A stretch of 64,000 nt of DNA, from assembly GCA_007258455.2 (NCBI GenBank), contig VDFB02358134.1:212907047-212971046 (forward strand), in the 5' to 3' direction. Within the stretch, counting starts at the first letter, position 1. Every line of letters begins with the position of its first letter. A model generated the notes under the pieces. The model saw only the letters and a list, made by a program, of their open reading frames with translations. It was not told where the DNA came from and did not search any database. The stretch comes from Sequoia sempervirens. Taxonomy: Eukaryota; Streptophyta; Pinopsida; Cupressales; Cupressaceae. This document shows positions 9,440-19,710 of the stretch, in pieces. A program made the translations under genes and the position numbers.

Positions 9440-11994
9440 TTGAGCTTTAGTCCATCATCTTTGATCCATTTTATTTATCCTGTCATCATCATGAATCCTC
9501 ATACTCCATCAATAGTAGTCAAGGGAAACCCTAATTACGTTGACAATAATAACAAAAGTCTTGTCGATCAAGAGGTATACGACATAGATCCCCTTGACAC
9601 TATCATATCTAGTAAGATTTCTCCACCCACTTTCCAAAATCCAATTACTCCTATGAGCTATCCTGTTATTTCTTCATCCATGCCTAATCATGCTCCTTAT
9701 GCCACCTTTGACAATGGATATCCAGTATCTTCTTCATCCCCATATTTTTCATGTCCTTCATCTACATCCTCTTATCCTAATTTTCCATCCCAATACTCCC
9801 AATATCCTCCCTATTACTAATCTTCCCCTTAATCCTACATCCATGTCTCCTCATCCTAATTCACCATCCCAATACCCTTATTATAATCCATCCCCCACAT
9901 CCTCTTGTCCCACTACACCACCTATATCCTCTTGTCCTAATCCACAATCCATGTCCCCCTATCTTAATTCACCACTCCAATATCCTTACCTTAACCCTCC
10001 ATCCAATCCTAGTCCTCCAACTAACCCTAGTCCACCAATCCATAATCCCTCATCCATTTCTACCACCCTAGCAAAGCCAACCATATGCAAGTCTCTCATT
10101 TCAGAAGCTCTCCAAGGACTCATTACAAAGAAGCCATCTCCAACTCCACATCTTGAAGTCATGGAACCATGCCATCCCAATCCATCATCCACAATAACTA
10201 GTGATGAGAGCCTTCTCCATACGACACCTATCATTGTTGTTACCACCCCTAGCATTGATCAAACCATTGAAACCATTGAACCCACTAAATCCATTGAACC
10301 CACATCTCCTACTATGAGATCCACCCAATCCATCGAAGACACCCAATTCCAATCCACTCCCTCTACTCCTAGATCCACCCAAATCCAATCCACTAAAATC
10401 CATTTCGATAACTGCATCAAATCCTCCATCCTTCCATCTCCCCAACTTGAAGAACACTCTGTCATCCTGCCATCTACACAAGATGAGTCATGCCAAGAGT
10501 CTAATCCAAAGCATGCCAACATATCCCCTTCTCTAGATCAAGATCCTATCATCCTATCTAGTCCACCTCAAGATCACAGTCCCCCATCCATTCCATCCCA
10601 TGATCCCCTTGTCATTCAAGCTTCCACCACTCCATCTCCATCTCCATTGCATGATCCCACTACCACAAATCCAAATCCTATCATATCCCCTAATCCCTCT
10701 TCTAATATCACCCATCCACATGCTACTATCCCATCATCTCCCTCTCATGATCCCCCATCATTGCCTAAAACTATTATCCCCACACCACTTGCATATCCCC
10801 TTGGTACCCTCACATTCTTCCATGGTGGCCTCCTCGCATAAGAAAAGCATAGTGTATTTACCACCCATCATCCTCCACCTAATAATGGACTCGCATCATG
10901 TTTTCAGAATAACACAAATCCTATCATGGATCGCATGCTCAAGAAAATGAATTATCAAGGAAGAGGTCTAGGTCTTCATGAGCAAGGTATTTTAGAGCCC
11001 ATCCAAGTCAAAAAATAAGTCTGCATGCAAGGTCTTGGACCTATTTCCCAAGACTCACAATCTAAAGATGTTGGTACAACCTCTAGACGTCCTCAACGAG
11101 CCTTTTCCAAAAGAAATGTCAGCTCTTTCCATCGCTCCACCAAATCATATGTTGCCATCCCTCCTCCTCTATCGTATCACCTCAAAACCACCATCCATAT
11201 TCCTCCATCTGCTCCATCCATTTTGGGTCCTTACATCCCTCCATCTACCATCGCCAATCCTCCATCTACCATGCCCATGTTTTCTCTAGGTCCTACGTCT
11301 ATTTTGGGCTCCTATATCCCAAGATCACCTCCTCCATCTCGTCCTATCCATCTCATCCATCATAAACATCCCTCTCACATACCCCATAGTTAGGATCAAC
11401 AAAGGCACATACCTAAACATCTTCCATCTACACATAATCCCCATACTCCTACCTCCATCACTCCACATCATCCATCACCTCACACCCATCCCATTGCTAC
11501 TAAAATCACTTTGGTTGTTAAAGACAAAATGCATAAATCCAAGCATCCACATGAATCTACGGCTCCCCATGTCCCCTCCAAAAGACATGGTGAAGAAAAA
11601 AAAAATCTAAATATACATCAAATCCATAGGCCACAAAGGCCCACCAAAGCAAAGATCAAAACCATGTGGATCCCAAAGGAAAAAGATGCAATGCCATCAC
11701 ATGAAAAATCTGTAAGAACATCCAAAGTCGCTAATCCAAAAGCTAATCATACACCCCTTTCATCTCCTAAGTCTATTCTAGGTCCTTATGTCCCGAAATT
11801 CACCATTCCATCTCCTCCATTATCCCCACATTCTCCATCCCTTAATCCTATTATCTGTTCACATCCACCATCACATGTGCCAATTTTGGTCTTGAACACA
11901 TCTCCCCATCACATATCCACCCATCATTCCATCCATACCCTCTATAACATCCCATCCATTATCCCATGTATCTTCCCTCTCAAATCCCTCTAAT
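9440..11994 (+). pseudogene. Pro/Ser-rich ORF with G-patch-like motif of element A
   Basis: One long reading frame in pieces: 9440-9820, then after a frameshift near 9800-9820 a single frame from 9690 to 11994 with stops at 10839, 11017 and 11391. The first 450 residues are Pro/Ser/Asn-rich low complexity. At 10947 the frame reads MNYQGRGLGLHEQGILEPI, a G-patch-like motif. D has a similar motif (GLGLNQDGRIEPI) between protease and RT at 43040-43090. Downstream are repeated GPYIP/GPYVP words and a WIPKEK motif, seen as WIPKNTKK in the C2 ORF. No gag, protease or RT motif was found. Role unknown; it is probably derived from the Tat PR-RT linker. Confidence 0.55.
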
Positions 11995-11999
11995 TCATC

Positions 12000-12232
12000 C
12001 TCTTGCATAATCCATTTATCCTCATAAGGTTGTACCAACATCCAATAGTCGGTTCGAACAAGGGCTATTAATGCCTCATATAGAACTTGAAACTTAAGTT
12101 CTTTATCCATATCCTTATCGCATGTCTTCTAAATCCACTTATTTGTCTCCCTATCCTTATCCATCTCCTTTTGCATGATATCCAAAGTACAAAAATCCAA
12201 AAAAGTCAAAGACAATCCAAAAAAATAAAATA
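12000..12232 (+). other. Spacer after the element A ORF
   Basis: C/T-rich, then A-rich sequence with AATCCAAAAAAATAAAATAAAAT. No gene seen. Confidence 0.5.
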
Positions 12233-12340
12233 AAATAAAATAGTAAAGAGAAATAATTCGTCCAATGGTGAAAACTTGGAAAAAAAACTCCTTGGATAAG
12301 TACCATGATGAAAACCTAGCAAACAGGTGTCATGCATAAA
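12233..12340 (+). other. Post-coding conserved block of element A
   Basis: AATAGTAAAGAGAAATAATTC, TCCAATGGTGAAAAC, CTTGGATAAGTACCATGATG, AAAACCTAGCAAACAGG. Nearly the same order and wording occur at D 47371-47475, which ties the pol-less element to the autonomous family. Confidence 0.8.
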
Positions 12341-13359
12341 TCCCCATCTGCACTTGTGGGAAACTTCTCAATATGCATTCCCTCCATCCGCTATGCTTCC
12401 AGCTATGCACATGTCTTCTTGTTATCCGTCCTCTTCATAAATCCCCCCCATCCCACCTATCTTCTGCATCCTACCATCATATCCCATTTATCTCCCATCC
12501 CTCCATTCTTCTTGTGATCTTGATCAAAATAGGGACACCTATCTATGCATGCTTTGGACACCTATTAGTATACATTCCCTTCATCCATGCTCTATCATAT
12601 TCCTTAGTCACCCATCCTATCCTCATCTATTTATCTCTTTTATCTTCCCATCCACTTGTCTTCTATCCCTCATGCCTCCTCATATATGACATATTTAGAG
12701 TGGGGGCATCTGCTTCCTTTGTGACATAGTCCTTGGAGAAATCATCTCTCATAACATCCCTTCATCTTCCTATCCATCTATCATAGCATCCATTTCATCT
12801 CCCCATCCTTATCTTCGTATCCATCTATCCTAGCATCCCTTTCATCTCCCAATCCTTATGTCCCTATCCATCTATCACAACATCCCTTCCATCTCTCCAT
12901 CCTTATCTTCGTATCCATCTATCCTAGCATCCCTTTCATCTCCCAATCCTTATATTCCTATCCATCCAAACAATCCCTCCCATCCCCCATCCCTATATCT
13001 CTATCCATTCTTTCATCTTTATCCTTATCCCATCTCACAATCCCTTGTCATTGGTACCTGGCTATAGGCATCCCCCCATGCAACCCAATGCCATTTATCT
13101 CATTGTCATCACCCCTGCTTCTCTTGCACATCTTTCCAATCCCCTATCACTTTTCATCACTCGTCTATCTATCATATCATCCTCCCAAGTCATTTTAATG
13201 CTTTGGATAACTATCTCATCCCTGAGTTTTATGTGATCGTTATCATCCTATCCAATCCAACAGGTCTATCCTATATTGTCGTATCAGTCCCATCTTTTTA
13301 TCCACTTATCCTATCATCTTATCATCCTTTATCCATTGTTTTCATTTGGTCTTGTCAAA
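12341..13359 (+). other. C/T-rich 3' region of element A with degenerate 45-94 bp repeats
   Basis: No gene. Words such as CTTCGTATCCATCTATCC and CATCCCTTTCATCTCCCAATC recur at 12807 and 12901 (period 94), with a weaker copy near 12763. Confidence 0.6.
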
Positions 13360-13791
13360 CTATGTTGCCCCTGCACTTTCACATAGGCAAGGTCGATCAT
13401 TTGATCCACCCCCTGAGGATCCTTTATCATCTATCATCGGTCTTTCTTTTTCCATGCTGTCATCCATCAAAGTCTCCATCATGGTTCGTCGTCGGCCTCT
13501 TGTCGAACTACATTGCCCCTGCACTTTCACGTGGGCAAGGTCGGTCACTTGATCCGCCCCTAGGGATCCTCTATCATCTAGTGTTAGTCTTTCGGCTCTG
13601 TCCATCCACTCCTTTATCATCTATCATCAATCTTTACTTTTGTCTCTCTAGTCCTTGTCATCCACCATTAGTCTCCATCATCCTCTTTCTACTTTTATCC
13701 ATGGTCAGTCGTCCGTCTTTTATCAAACTACGAGGGCTCTGTGCTTTCACATAGGCAAGGCTAATCTTTGATCAGCCCTCCAGCCCCTAGG
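13360..13791 (+). repeat. Three 3'-region hairpin modules in element A
   Basis: Modules lie at 13360-13420, 13508-13566 and 13728-13791. Each begins CTA(C/T), has a GCACTTTCACATAGGCAAGG-like core, a hairpin (third copy GGCTAATC-TTT-GATCAGCC) and a CCCCTGAGG or CCCCTAGGG end. Spacing is 148 and 220 bp. F, C, C2 and D carry the same module. Confidence 0.8.
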
Positions 13792-14585
13792 TATTTATGG
13801 TGTGTTAGTCTTCTCTTTTGTGTCTTGTCTTGTGTCGTGTCATCAAGCTATGCCCTCATCTAGTTGGTTCTTAACAAACAAGATCCACTTGTATCAACAG
13901 ATCCAATCGCTTTTGAACATCCCGCGTCATAATGATCTTTTAGTTTAGTATCCATCATCTTTGGTCTCAACAGGATGCATCCTTCCTACTAGACCTCATC
14001 AATCACATCCATCCCCTTGATCCTATGGAAAAGGATGTTTGAAATTGATTGTGATATTTTGATAGTTTTGGATTTTGTTTATCATTTGAGCTCCCTATCA
14101 TCACTTGTCAAGGCCGCCATGATCCATCATATTATGGTGTGTTTTGATTGGTCAACATAGGGGCATATCTCGCTCTTTTGTTTGATTGTGTCTTCTTGGT
14201 TGTCCCACGTAGTACCCACCAAGATCCCCGAGGTCTTGTGTTATGTTGGGGCATCCTTTTGTGCTTATGGTTATCTCAATACCTAGCCCAACCAAGGTCT
14301 TTGTGACTTTGGGGTGTTGGGATAGTCTTCTTGTCTGTTGTGTTTTTTTTATGCATTAGACACTAATTCGCCTTGGTTCTTAATACCCTAGCGTCTTGTG
14401 TCTTATGTTATAGCAAAAATTAGTGCTCCGAAGATGAAAAATTGCATTTAGAATTGTATTTCATTTTCCATTTTATCATCTTGCATGTATCCCCCATCCC
14501 TGCATCCTAAACACATCCCCCCATCCCTCCATCTTTTTTATATTTTTCCTTTCTTTTCCCCTCTTCTTCTTTTTTCCTCCCCCCC
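13792..14585 (+). other. Non-coding 3' region of element A
   Basis: T-rich mixed sequence. Words such as CCCCGAGGTCTTGTGTTATG near 14230 resemble decayed hairpin modules. No gene seen. Confidence 0.45.
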
Positions 14586-14588
14586 TTG

Positions 14589-14862
14589 CCGGGGCGGCTC
14601 CGCCTTTCGGTTGGGCAGCTCCACCCCAGCCGGTTCCGCCCGCTGTCGGGGCAGTTTTGCCCGCTGTCAAGGCGGCTCCGCCCCAGCGGTTCCGCCCGCT
14701 GTCAACGCGGGTTTGCCCCGAGCGGTTCTACTCGCTGTTAGGGCGGCTCCGTCCCGAGCGGTTCCACCTGCTGTCGGGGCAGGTCCACCTGCTGTCGGGG
14801 CGGCTCCGCCCGCGGTCAGGGTAGCAACGCCCGGCCGCAAGGCGGCTACACCCCTACCCTAC
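14589..14862 (+). repeat. GC-rich hairpin repeat array of element A, 3' side
   Basis: About 270 bp of GGGGCGGCTCCGCCCGCTGTC-like units, strongly GC-rich against AT-rich surroundings. Units fold as GGGCG-GCTC-CGCCC, and one variant, GGGCA-GTTT-TGCCC, keeps pairing. The style matches the leader arrays of A and C2, but this array lies near the 3' end. Confidence 0.75.
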
Positions 14863-15740
14863 CGGCCTTTGACTCCCAAAAATTCACATTTTTACTGTCT
14901 CTTTCGACAAACTAATCCCGACCCATTTTTCAATTTCCCCCCTCCATCAAAACCCATGTGTTGAAATTTTTAAAAATTTATCAAAAACCATATTTTCGAA
15001 GGTTTTGACTTTTACACCGAAACTTCCAGAGGCCATAACTTTTGACTCGAGTGTCCGTTTGAGTTGAAATTTGACAGGTGGTTGTGTTATGAGATAACAA
15101 GTGGATTCCCAACTAGCTTCCAAGAAGGCCCTTCAAATCCGTTTTGCCACATTTTCGGGGCCTCAAACTTTCATCTAGGCCCTCAAAATCCCAATTTAGT
15201 GTTTTTTTTCCAGCATTTTGAAAAATTGTTTTCTCATAACTCAAAATGCATATCTCAAATTTGGGATGTTAGTTGGAAATTCATCCTATCTCAATATTTG
15301 GTATTTCTTGGAAAAAATTTGGACTCTCGAAAGTATATCCGTGAGGTTTCCTAAAATGGCAAAAATTGACAATTTTTGAAAATTGCCAAATCTGGAAAAA
15401 TCTGATTGTTAGCACCTTACACCCTTTAAACCCCAGAACTTAGTGTAGAATCAATCCAATCATATCCTTCAATCATTCTAGTCTTCAATCCAATCCTCAT
15501 ATGAGCTTAAGCAAACCCCTAATATGAGCTTTAGTCCATCTGCAGTCCAAATCTTTGGATATCAAACCAAATCTTAAGATCCTTCTCTCCATCTCACATA
15601 TCAATCTTCTCCTCATCTATTCCATGTTGCACAAATCATCTAATCAAATCCTTGGTCTTGTCCCCAGTCTTGTTACCAGCTTTGACCCTTCATCCTCATC
15701 ATCATCCTCATCATCATCCACTAGTATCCTTCACCATCCC
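14863..15740 (+). other. Non-coding 3' region of element A
   Basis: Mixed AT-rich sequence including GGCCATAACTTTTGACTCGAG (about 15029) and ATG-free stretches. There is no conserved frame. The short open frames here have no recognisable motif. Confidence 0.45.
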
Positions 15741-15935
15741 TTTGGTGTTGTTTTGGGATGTATCCTTCCCTCATCAACAACACTTTTATCATCATCATTG
15801 GGAGGAATTCTTCCCCATCCCTTAGTGGTGTTTTGGGATGTATCCTTCCCTCATCAATACCACTCTGTGGGATGTATCCTTCCCTATCCTCGTGTTGTTT
15901 TGGGGTCCTTCATTCCCTCATTGACAACACTTCAT
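15741..15935 (+). repeat. Degenerate tandem repeat with TTTTGGGATGTATCC units
   Basis: Four imperfect copies of GTTTTGGGATGTATCCTTCC followed by CTCATCAA, at about 15750, 15830, 15868 and 15897, preceded by a CATCATCCT microsatellite (15690-15722). No coding role is seen. Confidence 0.6.
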
Positions 15936-16279
15936 CCATTATCAACCCATTTTGGCTTGTACCTTGACTGGGGCAACATCACCTTTTGTCCTAAAATCCA
16001 TTTGTGCTTCATCCATCTCCTCTTGCTTCTCCTTCTTTCTTGTCCATCACTTTGCATCATCTCCCTCATCTCATCTATTTCGAGAGCCGACCTGTGTTTT
16101 CTTCAACCCGCATGTCCTCTCAAGGGGGCATCCTTAATCCCTCATCCTCATCTTCATCCCCATCATATTTTTTTCCAATCAATCTTTTGATGACTGGGGC
16201 GTCTTTCCCAATCCAACCATCTTCTTCTAGGTTCTATATTTTAATATTCTTTGAAATGATGCTACTTCATAGCACCATC

Positions 16280-16295
16280 TCAAAGAGGGGCAAAA
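16280..16295 (+). other. Polypurine tract of element A
   Basis: TCAAAGAGGGGCAAAA directly before the 3' LTR. Practically the same tract precedes the LTRs of C (31747) and D (53057). It primes plus-strand DNA synthesis in LTR elements. Confidence 0.88.
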
Positions 16296-17456
16296 TATAG
16301 ACATCCAAATTTGGACACTTAATTTATCCAAATTTATCACTTTTCATCTAAACATTCTCTTATATGAGTTAATTAAGTAATATTACTATTATTTAATTAA
16401 TACTCTTAATTCTACCAAATCCTTAAGGTATTTAATTAATAATTAAATACTTTACTCTTTTAATCCTCTTTTCATCAAATAAATTAAATAAATAATACAT
16501 TTATTTAATTCCTCACATGTTATTTTCATCTAATCCTAATCCATCTCTTAATTTCTTCATTAGGGATGTGCACATGCCTAATCCTTGATTAGGATGTGTC
16601 ATATCCTCCAACTTTTGCAAGTTGACTTTTAATCCTCATTTATCTTCTAATTATTGATTAATTAATCTTAATCAGTACCTTGGTCAACTCTCTCCACCCC
16701 CCAAATAATTTTTAATTCATTTTTATTCCTCCAAGAATCCCCTTTTCCCATGCATCTTCTAGAACCTTTGACTTGTCACATCAAGCCACATATGACAAAT
16801 TCCCACCTTTTGGGAACCTTGTCTTATCCACTAGATTCTTCCAATCATTGTGAATTTAAAATTCACTTTTATTCACCCAAGATTCATCCCATCTCTTAAT
16901 GTACTTGCAAGGTACTTGTCCTTCCTCCACATCATGTACTTCTTCTCCACCTTACTTACACTAAATCTCCTCTTAGCCACTTCACCATCCACATGTCAAG
17001 ATGTGGGGGCTTGTGAGTTCTCAACCCACCATAGCCCTTCATTTTGACCTTGTTGAATGAATCTCAACCGTTGAATTCTCTAGAAATTCAAATTCTCCTA
17101 TAAATACCCCCTCTTCAAGAGAATTTTGAACACTTTTTCATTTGAGCAACCTTATGTTGTCAATTTGCATTCTCAAGCATTCACTATCATTTAGCCATCC
17201 ACTTTGGTCATTTTGCATTATCAATCTTGCATCTAGCTACACCAAAAAGCCATCCAAGGAGCACACAAATTCATCTAAATCAAGGGCCAACCAAGGAGTC
17301 TTCAACAACAAGGTATAATCTATTTGCATTTTATTTCATCTATTTTCCTTGTTTTATCACTCTTTAGGTTAATCATTGAAGTGTTCTTAGTGTTTTACCA
17401 TTTTGCATTTTTAGTTATTTTGCACATTAGAATAGGGTAAAATTCCAAGGTACACA
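16296..17456 (+). repeat. 3' LTR of element A
   Basis: Copy of 5834-6993. Its first bases are TATAGACATCC, so the terminal TG has decayed to TA by one G-to-A change, while the end is the expected GGTACACA. TATA box CTATAAATA at 17098-17106. Confidence 0.93.
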
Positions 17457-17461
17457 ATATC
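17457..17461. repeat. Target site duplication of element A, right copy (ATATC)
   Basis: Matches 5829-5833 exactly. The RT frame of F resumes here. Confidence 0.85.
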
Positions 17462-18125
17462 CTAGCATTTTTCCCAATTGTACATCGAAGATGCACTTCT
17501 TTGGGTTTAATATGACCTTGTACTCCTCCAGCCTGTCAAAGATGGCACTTAGGGTTGCTATGTGATCTTTTCTCTTTCTGGACTTAGCTAGAATGTCATC
17601 AACATAGTCTTCGACCATCTTATGAATCATGTCGTTGAATATCAATGTCATATCCTTTTGATATGTTGCACCTGTGTTCTTTAAGCCGAATGGCATCATG
17701 TTCCAACAGTATGTCCCCCATGGACAAGTGAAAGTTGTTTTATGTTGGTCTTCTTTAGCTATCATGATCTGATTGTACCATGAGAATCTATCCGTTAGTG
17801 ACATCTCATGTCCCACTATCATGTCTATTATCATGTTGATGTTGGGAAGTGAAAAGTCATCTTTTGGACATGCCTTGTTCAAATCTCTGAAGTCAGTACA
17901 AATTCTGATATTTCCGTCGGGTTTTGAAATAGGTACCAAGTTTGATACCCATTTTGGATAGTCTATCGGTTGGATGAATCCTGCATCTAATAGCTTTTTT
18001 AGCTCCATTTTGCCTAATAGGGCGATTTGTGGATGCATTTTTCGAAGCTTTTGTTTGACAGGCTTTGCTTTTGGATACACTGCTAAGTGGTGAACCATGG
18101 TCTCTGGATCAAGTCCCAGCATGTT
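17457..18125 (-). pseudogene. RT N-terminal and palm part of element F
   Basis: Open from about 18122 to the junction. It has VKQKLRKMHPQIALLGKMELKKLL, the substrate motifs DFRDLNKACPKDDF and FGLKNTGATYQ, and the catalytic YVDD (EDYVDDILAKS, about 17600). The frame runs to KMLGYC at 17470 and then enters the inserted element A; the continuation is at 5828. The catalytic motif is intact, so the insertion is the main damage in this part. One motif is altered: SLTDRFSWYNQ, where SLMDGFSGYNQ is expected, which loses the conserved glycines. Confidence 0.9.
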
Positions 18126-19205
18126 AGCATAACTCCATGCGAAGTTTATTTGTCTTTCTCTGAGGAAGGCTTCTAGGAGCTCCTATTCTTCTGATAGTAG
18201 TGATTCCACGTAGAATGTGATATGTGGGTTCTCCTATGTTCCTAAGTTGACCGGATTGCATTTTTCTGCCAAGACTGTCGACTTTTCCTAATGAATAGCT
18301 CTTAAAGGAAGATTGAATCCCCCATCCTCAGGCGCCTTAGAGAGGTTTTCACCGTTGGATGCATCCTTTCTTTTTACTTTTTTCTGGTTAGAGAGTGCCA
18401 TAGTGTGGTTTTCACTCAAGGACTTGGATATTATTCTTAATTTATCACTTTTGCGACTGAAGGATTCAATCATTTCCCCATAATATGCATGTGTGTCTAG
18501 CTCTATAATGAACCCTACTTTGTGATCCCCATCTAGAATTTTATCCCGCAATCCCATGAATTATGAGAGTGCCTCATCATTTTTTAATGTATCAAGAACT
18601 GGTGGTCCTCGTTGGTCGTAATCGATGAGTTGGGGATATACTAGGCAGATCTCATGATTTTGGTGGTCTATTTCAAAAGATAGGGTGCTAATCATGCAAA
18701 GAGTGGTATCCTCAAATAGCCTAGGTAAATTGGTTGTGGTATCTTCATCATCACTACTACTACAGACGTCGGTTATATCAAATGTAAAGTTATCTATGAC
18801 TCTACATGTAGACACTGGTAATCGTAGTTCTACTGGGGTTGGCTGAGGAGGATTATTAACTGTTCTAACTGGAGAACCTCGGCCACATATGGTTATACTC
18901 GGAGGGGTACATCCAAGGCCAAGATTTGTTATCAGTCACGTCTATAGCATGATAGGTATTATAAGCCCATTGTCATTTTGTCCAAGTCTTTGCTTTCTAT
19001 CGTAACCCATTGCGAGCATCATTTGCAGACCCTTGCTTCTGTCATCCATTGGTAAGTCAGCTACTGGTCTTTCATCTTGATATAGCATATGAGATGGATC
19101 CACCTCAATAACTTCTCATCCAAGATCTCCCCAACTTGTAAAAGTGGGATGGTTTTCAGGGGACGTTTGGGATGTGGAGGCTTCATTTATTTGTAGTCAT
19201 CCCTG
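18126..19205 (-). pseudogene. PR-RT linker region of element F
   Basis: A frame with stops that matches the linker of D (42760-43980). Acidic stretches (CSSSDDEDTT), YPQLIDYDQRGPPVLDTLKNDEA and a Lys-rich segment are followed by ERQINFAWSYANMLG just before RT. A G-patch-like word (GYDRKQRLGQNDNG, about 19000) lies at the expected position. The role of this linker is not known to me. Confidence 0.6.
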
Positions 19206-19209
19206 TGAT

Positions 19210-19557
19210 CTAGGAGATTGTGGTAACTCTCCTACCACAAGCATTTTTAGGGAGCTTGTTGTTTCCATAGCTATTATCTTGGATGATCGCTTTGATGTTA
19301 GAGATGGTGGGGATGGCGGGAGTGGCGGGTGTCTCTATCGTAGAAGTGGACGCGAGAGTGGCAGGATTGATGTATGGTGTGGGTGGGCCCTCATCATTTT
19401 TTGGTACTTGGGGGATTTTGTAATACTTTGCTTCAAGTTTTTTCAAATAGGAGAAGGGTTCAAGATCTCCATAGATGGTAACTTCTTGCCTGTTATGTGT
19501 AAATTTAACACATTGGTGGAAAGTTGATGCTACTGCTTTCATCGCATGAATCCAAAA
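19210..19557 (-). pseudogene. C-terminal protease remnant of element F
   Basis: [18 protein letters not shown] followed by VTIYGDLEPFSYL matches the end of the D protease ([17 protein letters not shown], 42493). The LLGR residues before it are gone and unrelated sequence begins at about 19557, so F is broken here. From 19558 to 19710 I recognise nothing. Confidence 0.7.
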
Positions 19558-19710
19558 TAAAACACATAATAACATGAATCAAACCCTATCTCATATTGGA
19601 TTGGTGCATCTATGGAAAGAAGCCATTTCCAAATCCTTGCTAAACTCTATGATATGTTGATATGAAACTACTTTGAAGATGATATGAGGTGAAAAAAATT
19701 AGTTCTCAAT

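Larger units (their letters stand above)
5834..17456 (+). mobile_element. Element A: non-autonomous LTR retrotransposon (LARD-like) nested in F
   Basis: Complete element with two LTRs of about 1160 bp, TSD ATATC, PBS and PPT. The 9.3-kb interior has no RT, RNase H or integrase. It holds arrays of short hairpins, three 169-bp repeats, a Pro/Ser-rich ORF with a G-patch-like motif, the post-pol block and three 3' hairpin modules shared with Tat elements F and D. In the first 420 aligned bases the LTRs differ at about 25 positions by eye. PPT and LTR start match those of C and D. I infer that it was copied by Tat-type enzymes. Confidence 0.9.
1..19557 (-). mobile_element. Element F: old Ty3/gypsy Tat-type retrotransposon, split and truncated
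   Basis: Minus-strand gypsy element. Reading down from 19557 it shows the end of protease, a linker, RT, RNase H, a second RNase H, integrase, then a long 3' region and, at the left window edge, an antisense ORF on the plus strand. The second RNase H and the antisense ORF are known hallmarks of the Tat lineage. Element A (5834-17456) is inserted in the RT. The 5' side stops abruptly inside the protease at about 19557, and gag is missing. No LTR of F lies in the window; its 3' LTR should be left of base 1. Many stops and frameshifts make it inactive. Confidence 0.85.

Noticed and set aside
9986..10522. Minus-strand open frames 9986-10255, 10185-10481 and 10259-10522
   Set aside because: They are shadows of the Pro/Ser-rich ORF of element A: low-complexity Trp/Gly-rich translations of CCATCC repeats.
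12332..13754. Several plus-strand Ser/Pro/Ile-rich frames
   Set aside because: C/T-rich degenerate repeats with no motif; the conserved hairpin modules inside them cut across the frames.
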